From an uncultured Clostridia bacterium (GTDB lineage: Bacteria; Bacillota; Clostridia; Oscillospirales; Acutalibacteraceae), in contig CAMPAT010000025.1 in assembly GCA_946633275.1 (NCBI GenBank), positions 1-7,987 of the forward strand: a stretch of DNA of 7,987 nucleotides. The letters are read 5' to 3'. This document shows, one piece after another, positions 6,956-7,987 of the stretch. The stretch's first letter is position 1. Each line of letters begins with the position of its first letter. The notes beneath the pieces are model-generated. The model had not been told where the DNA came from. It worked only from the letters and a program-made list of their open reading frames with translations, and did not search any database. Made by a program: the position numbers and the translations under genes.

Positions 6956-7987
6956 ATGGATAACAAGGAGTTTGCAGAAAGAATATACGCTCTGCGAACG
7001 GAAAAAGGGATTTCGCAAAAGGAGCTTGGCGAGCTTCTCGGAGTATCAAACAAGGCCGTTTCAAAATGGGAAAACGGCGAGTCGATGCCGAAAACTGCCA
7101 CCCTGCTGAAAATTGCAGACGAATTCAATATTGACATAAGCGAGCTTATGGGCGCAGAAGCGAAGGAAAAGGAACAGACGCACGACTCATCGGGCGAGCT
7201 GTCCTCGCTCAAGGCGGAAAACGCGCAGCTTCGCTCACAGCTGATACAGTCGGATAAAAAGAAGAAGCTCGGCACGGCGATAGCAGTCGTTATATGCACT
7301 GTTATAATCGCGATGTCCGGAGTTTTTGCCTTCTTCACAGGGAATACCGACGCCGATAACAAGCACGCGGCAGGCGTAGGCGTAGAGGGCAGCACCGTGG
7401 AGTTTGCGGGCAGAAGCTTTGAACCGTTAACACCGCTTGACTCGCTGTTTTACAGCGCTGACACATTTTACTTCAATAACCAAAAGGAGGCGAAGCTCAC
7501 CGCGCCTGACGGTAAAAAATACGCTGTGCTCATCGGTTGCAACAGCGATTATGATGTAATAGAAGTAACTCAAGGCAGCAAGAATTATTACTATATCGCA
7601 AAAGGCTGTCACATCAAGCTCACGAAAGATACGGTTACCGGCGTTGCATTCAAATACGGCAAAACCATTGCTAAAAGCGGCGACATATCCTTTGGTGATT
7701 ACAACGCCTACGAGCTTTACTTTACAGAATTTGAAAACGACAGAGAAATCATAAATGCGTTTATTGACTTCTACAACACTAAACAGAAAGCAGAGGACAA
7801 ACGTGCCGTTGAGCTCTTTCTCGGAAACAAGGGCTGCACGGTAGCCGTCGACATTAAGAATCACGAATATGCCGACGTAGACGTAGGCGAATTCTTCCGA
7901 GGCGGCGACGGCAAGGTTTACTTTTACGATTACTCGGACACCGAAGCTTACGATGTAGGAAAGGAGATGGCAAAATATGTCAAAGGC
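6956..7987 (+). CDS. Membrane-anchored XRE-family transcriptional regulator, 3' end outside window
   Basis: An open frame starts at ATG 6956, with GAGGTG at 6945-6950 as ribosome binding site, and stays open for 344 codons to the window edge. Residues 5-60 form a typical Cro/C1-type helix-turn-helix (FAERIYALRTEKGISQKELG, then VSNKAVSKWENGESMP). Residues 79-98 are a polar, possibly coiled-coil linker (ELSSLKAENAQLRSQLIQ). After KKKK at 101-104, residues 105-127 are one hydrophobic membrane helix. The positive charges before the helix put the DNA-binding domain in the cytoplasm and the remaining 215 or more residues outside. That region is rich in aromatic and charged residues, has cysteines at 195, 218 and 294, and matches no family I recognise. 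It is probably a one-component membrane regulator; the divergent placement makes the giant surface protein gene a likely target, which is inference. Confidence 0.88.
   Translation, partial: MDNKEFAERIYALRTEKGISQKELGELLGVSNKAVSKWENGESMPKTATLLKIADEFNIDISELMGAEAKEKEQTHDSSGELSSLKAENAQLRSQLIQSDKKKKLGTAIAVVICTVIIAMSGVFAFFTGNTDADNKHAAGVGVEGSTVEFAGRSFEPLTPLDSLFYSADTFYFNNQKEAKLTAPDGKKYAVLIGCNSDYDVIEVTQGSKNYYYIAKGCHIKLTKDTVTGVAFKYGKTIAKSGDISFGDYNAYELYFTEFENDREIINAFIDFYNTKQKAEDKRAVELFLGNKGCTVAVDIKNHEYADVDVGEFFRGGDGKVYFYDYSDTEAYDVGKEMAKYVKG

Noticed and set aside
6956..7165. RodZ-like cytoskeletal protein, suggested by HTH plus one membrane helix
   Set aside because: The HTH is of the ordinary Cro/C1 type with the KAVSKWENG recognition region, and the linker and outer region do not resemble RodZ. 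A regulator is the simpler reading.
6868..7395. 175-codon open frame on the minus strand
   Set aside because: It lies opposite the XRE regulator frame, which has a clear HTH, a membrane helix and a ribosome binding site. Its translation is serine- and proline-rich with no recognisable domain.
7427..7864. 145-codon open frame on the minus strand
   Set aside because: It is antisense to the outer region of the XRE regulator, which stays open through the whole stretch. It has no supporting motif and is best read as a shadow.

Overview
The window looks like chromosomal DNA from a low-to-mid GC anaerobic Firmicute, probably a gut Clostridia of the Ruminococcus/Oscillospiraceae type. This is inferred from strong GGAGG-type ribosome binding sites, a textbook sigma-A promoter, an XRE regulator of the 'KAVSKWENG' type, and a giant secreted protein built from bacterial Ig-like and FIVAR-like modules. 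No taxonomic marker gene is present, so the assignment stays tentative.

Layout. Positions 1-23 (minus strand) hold the first eight codons of a gene that runs off the left edge. Positions 37-6603 (minus strand) are one very large gene for a 2188-residue exported protein. It has a signal peptide, two N-terminal Ig-like domains that each appear interrupted by a helical segment, two more Ig-like domains, and five tandem units of about 260-285 residues (two Ig-like domains plus one FIVAR-like helical module). Two final Ig-like domains close it. It has no LPxTG signal, SLH domain, dockerin or C-terminal membrane anchor. Positions 6604-6955 are an AT-rich divergent control region. Positions 6956 to the right edge (plus strand) encode an XRE-type DNA-binding protein with one transmembrane segment and an apparently extracytoplasmic C-terminal region; its end is outside the window.

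How the parts may work together (inference). The minus-strand genes form a likely operon: there are only 13 bases between the stop of the giant gene and the next start. They read from a near-consensus promoter (TTGACC, 17 bases, TATAAT). The divergent gene encodes what looks like a membrane-tethered one-component regulator. The shared intergenic region contains several palindromic or repeated motifs, one centred about 63 bases upstream of the predicted adhesin start site. A plausible model is that an envelope-sensing regulator controls the divergent surface-protein operon. No RNA genes, insertion sequences, CRISPR arrays or terminators were recognised.
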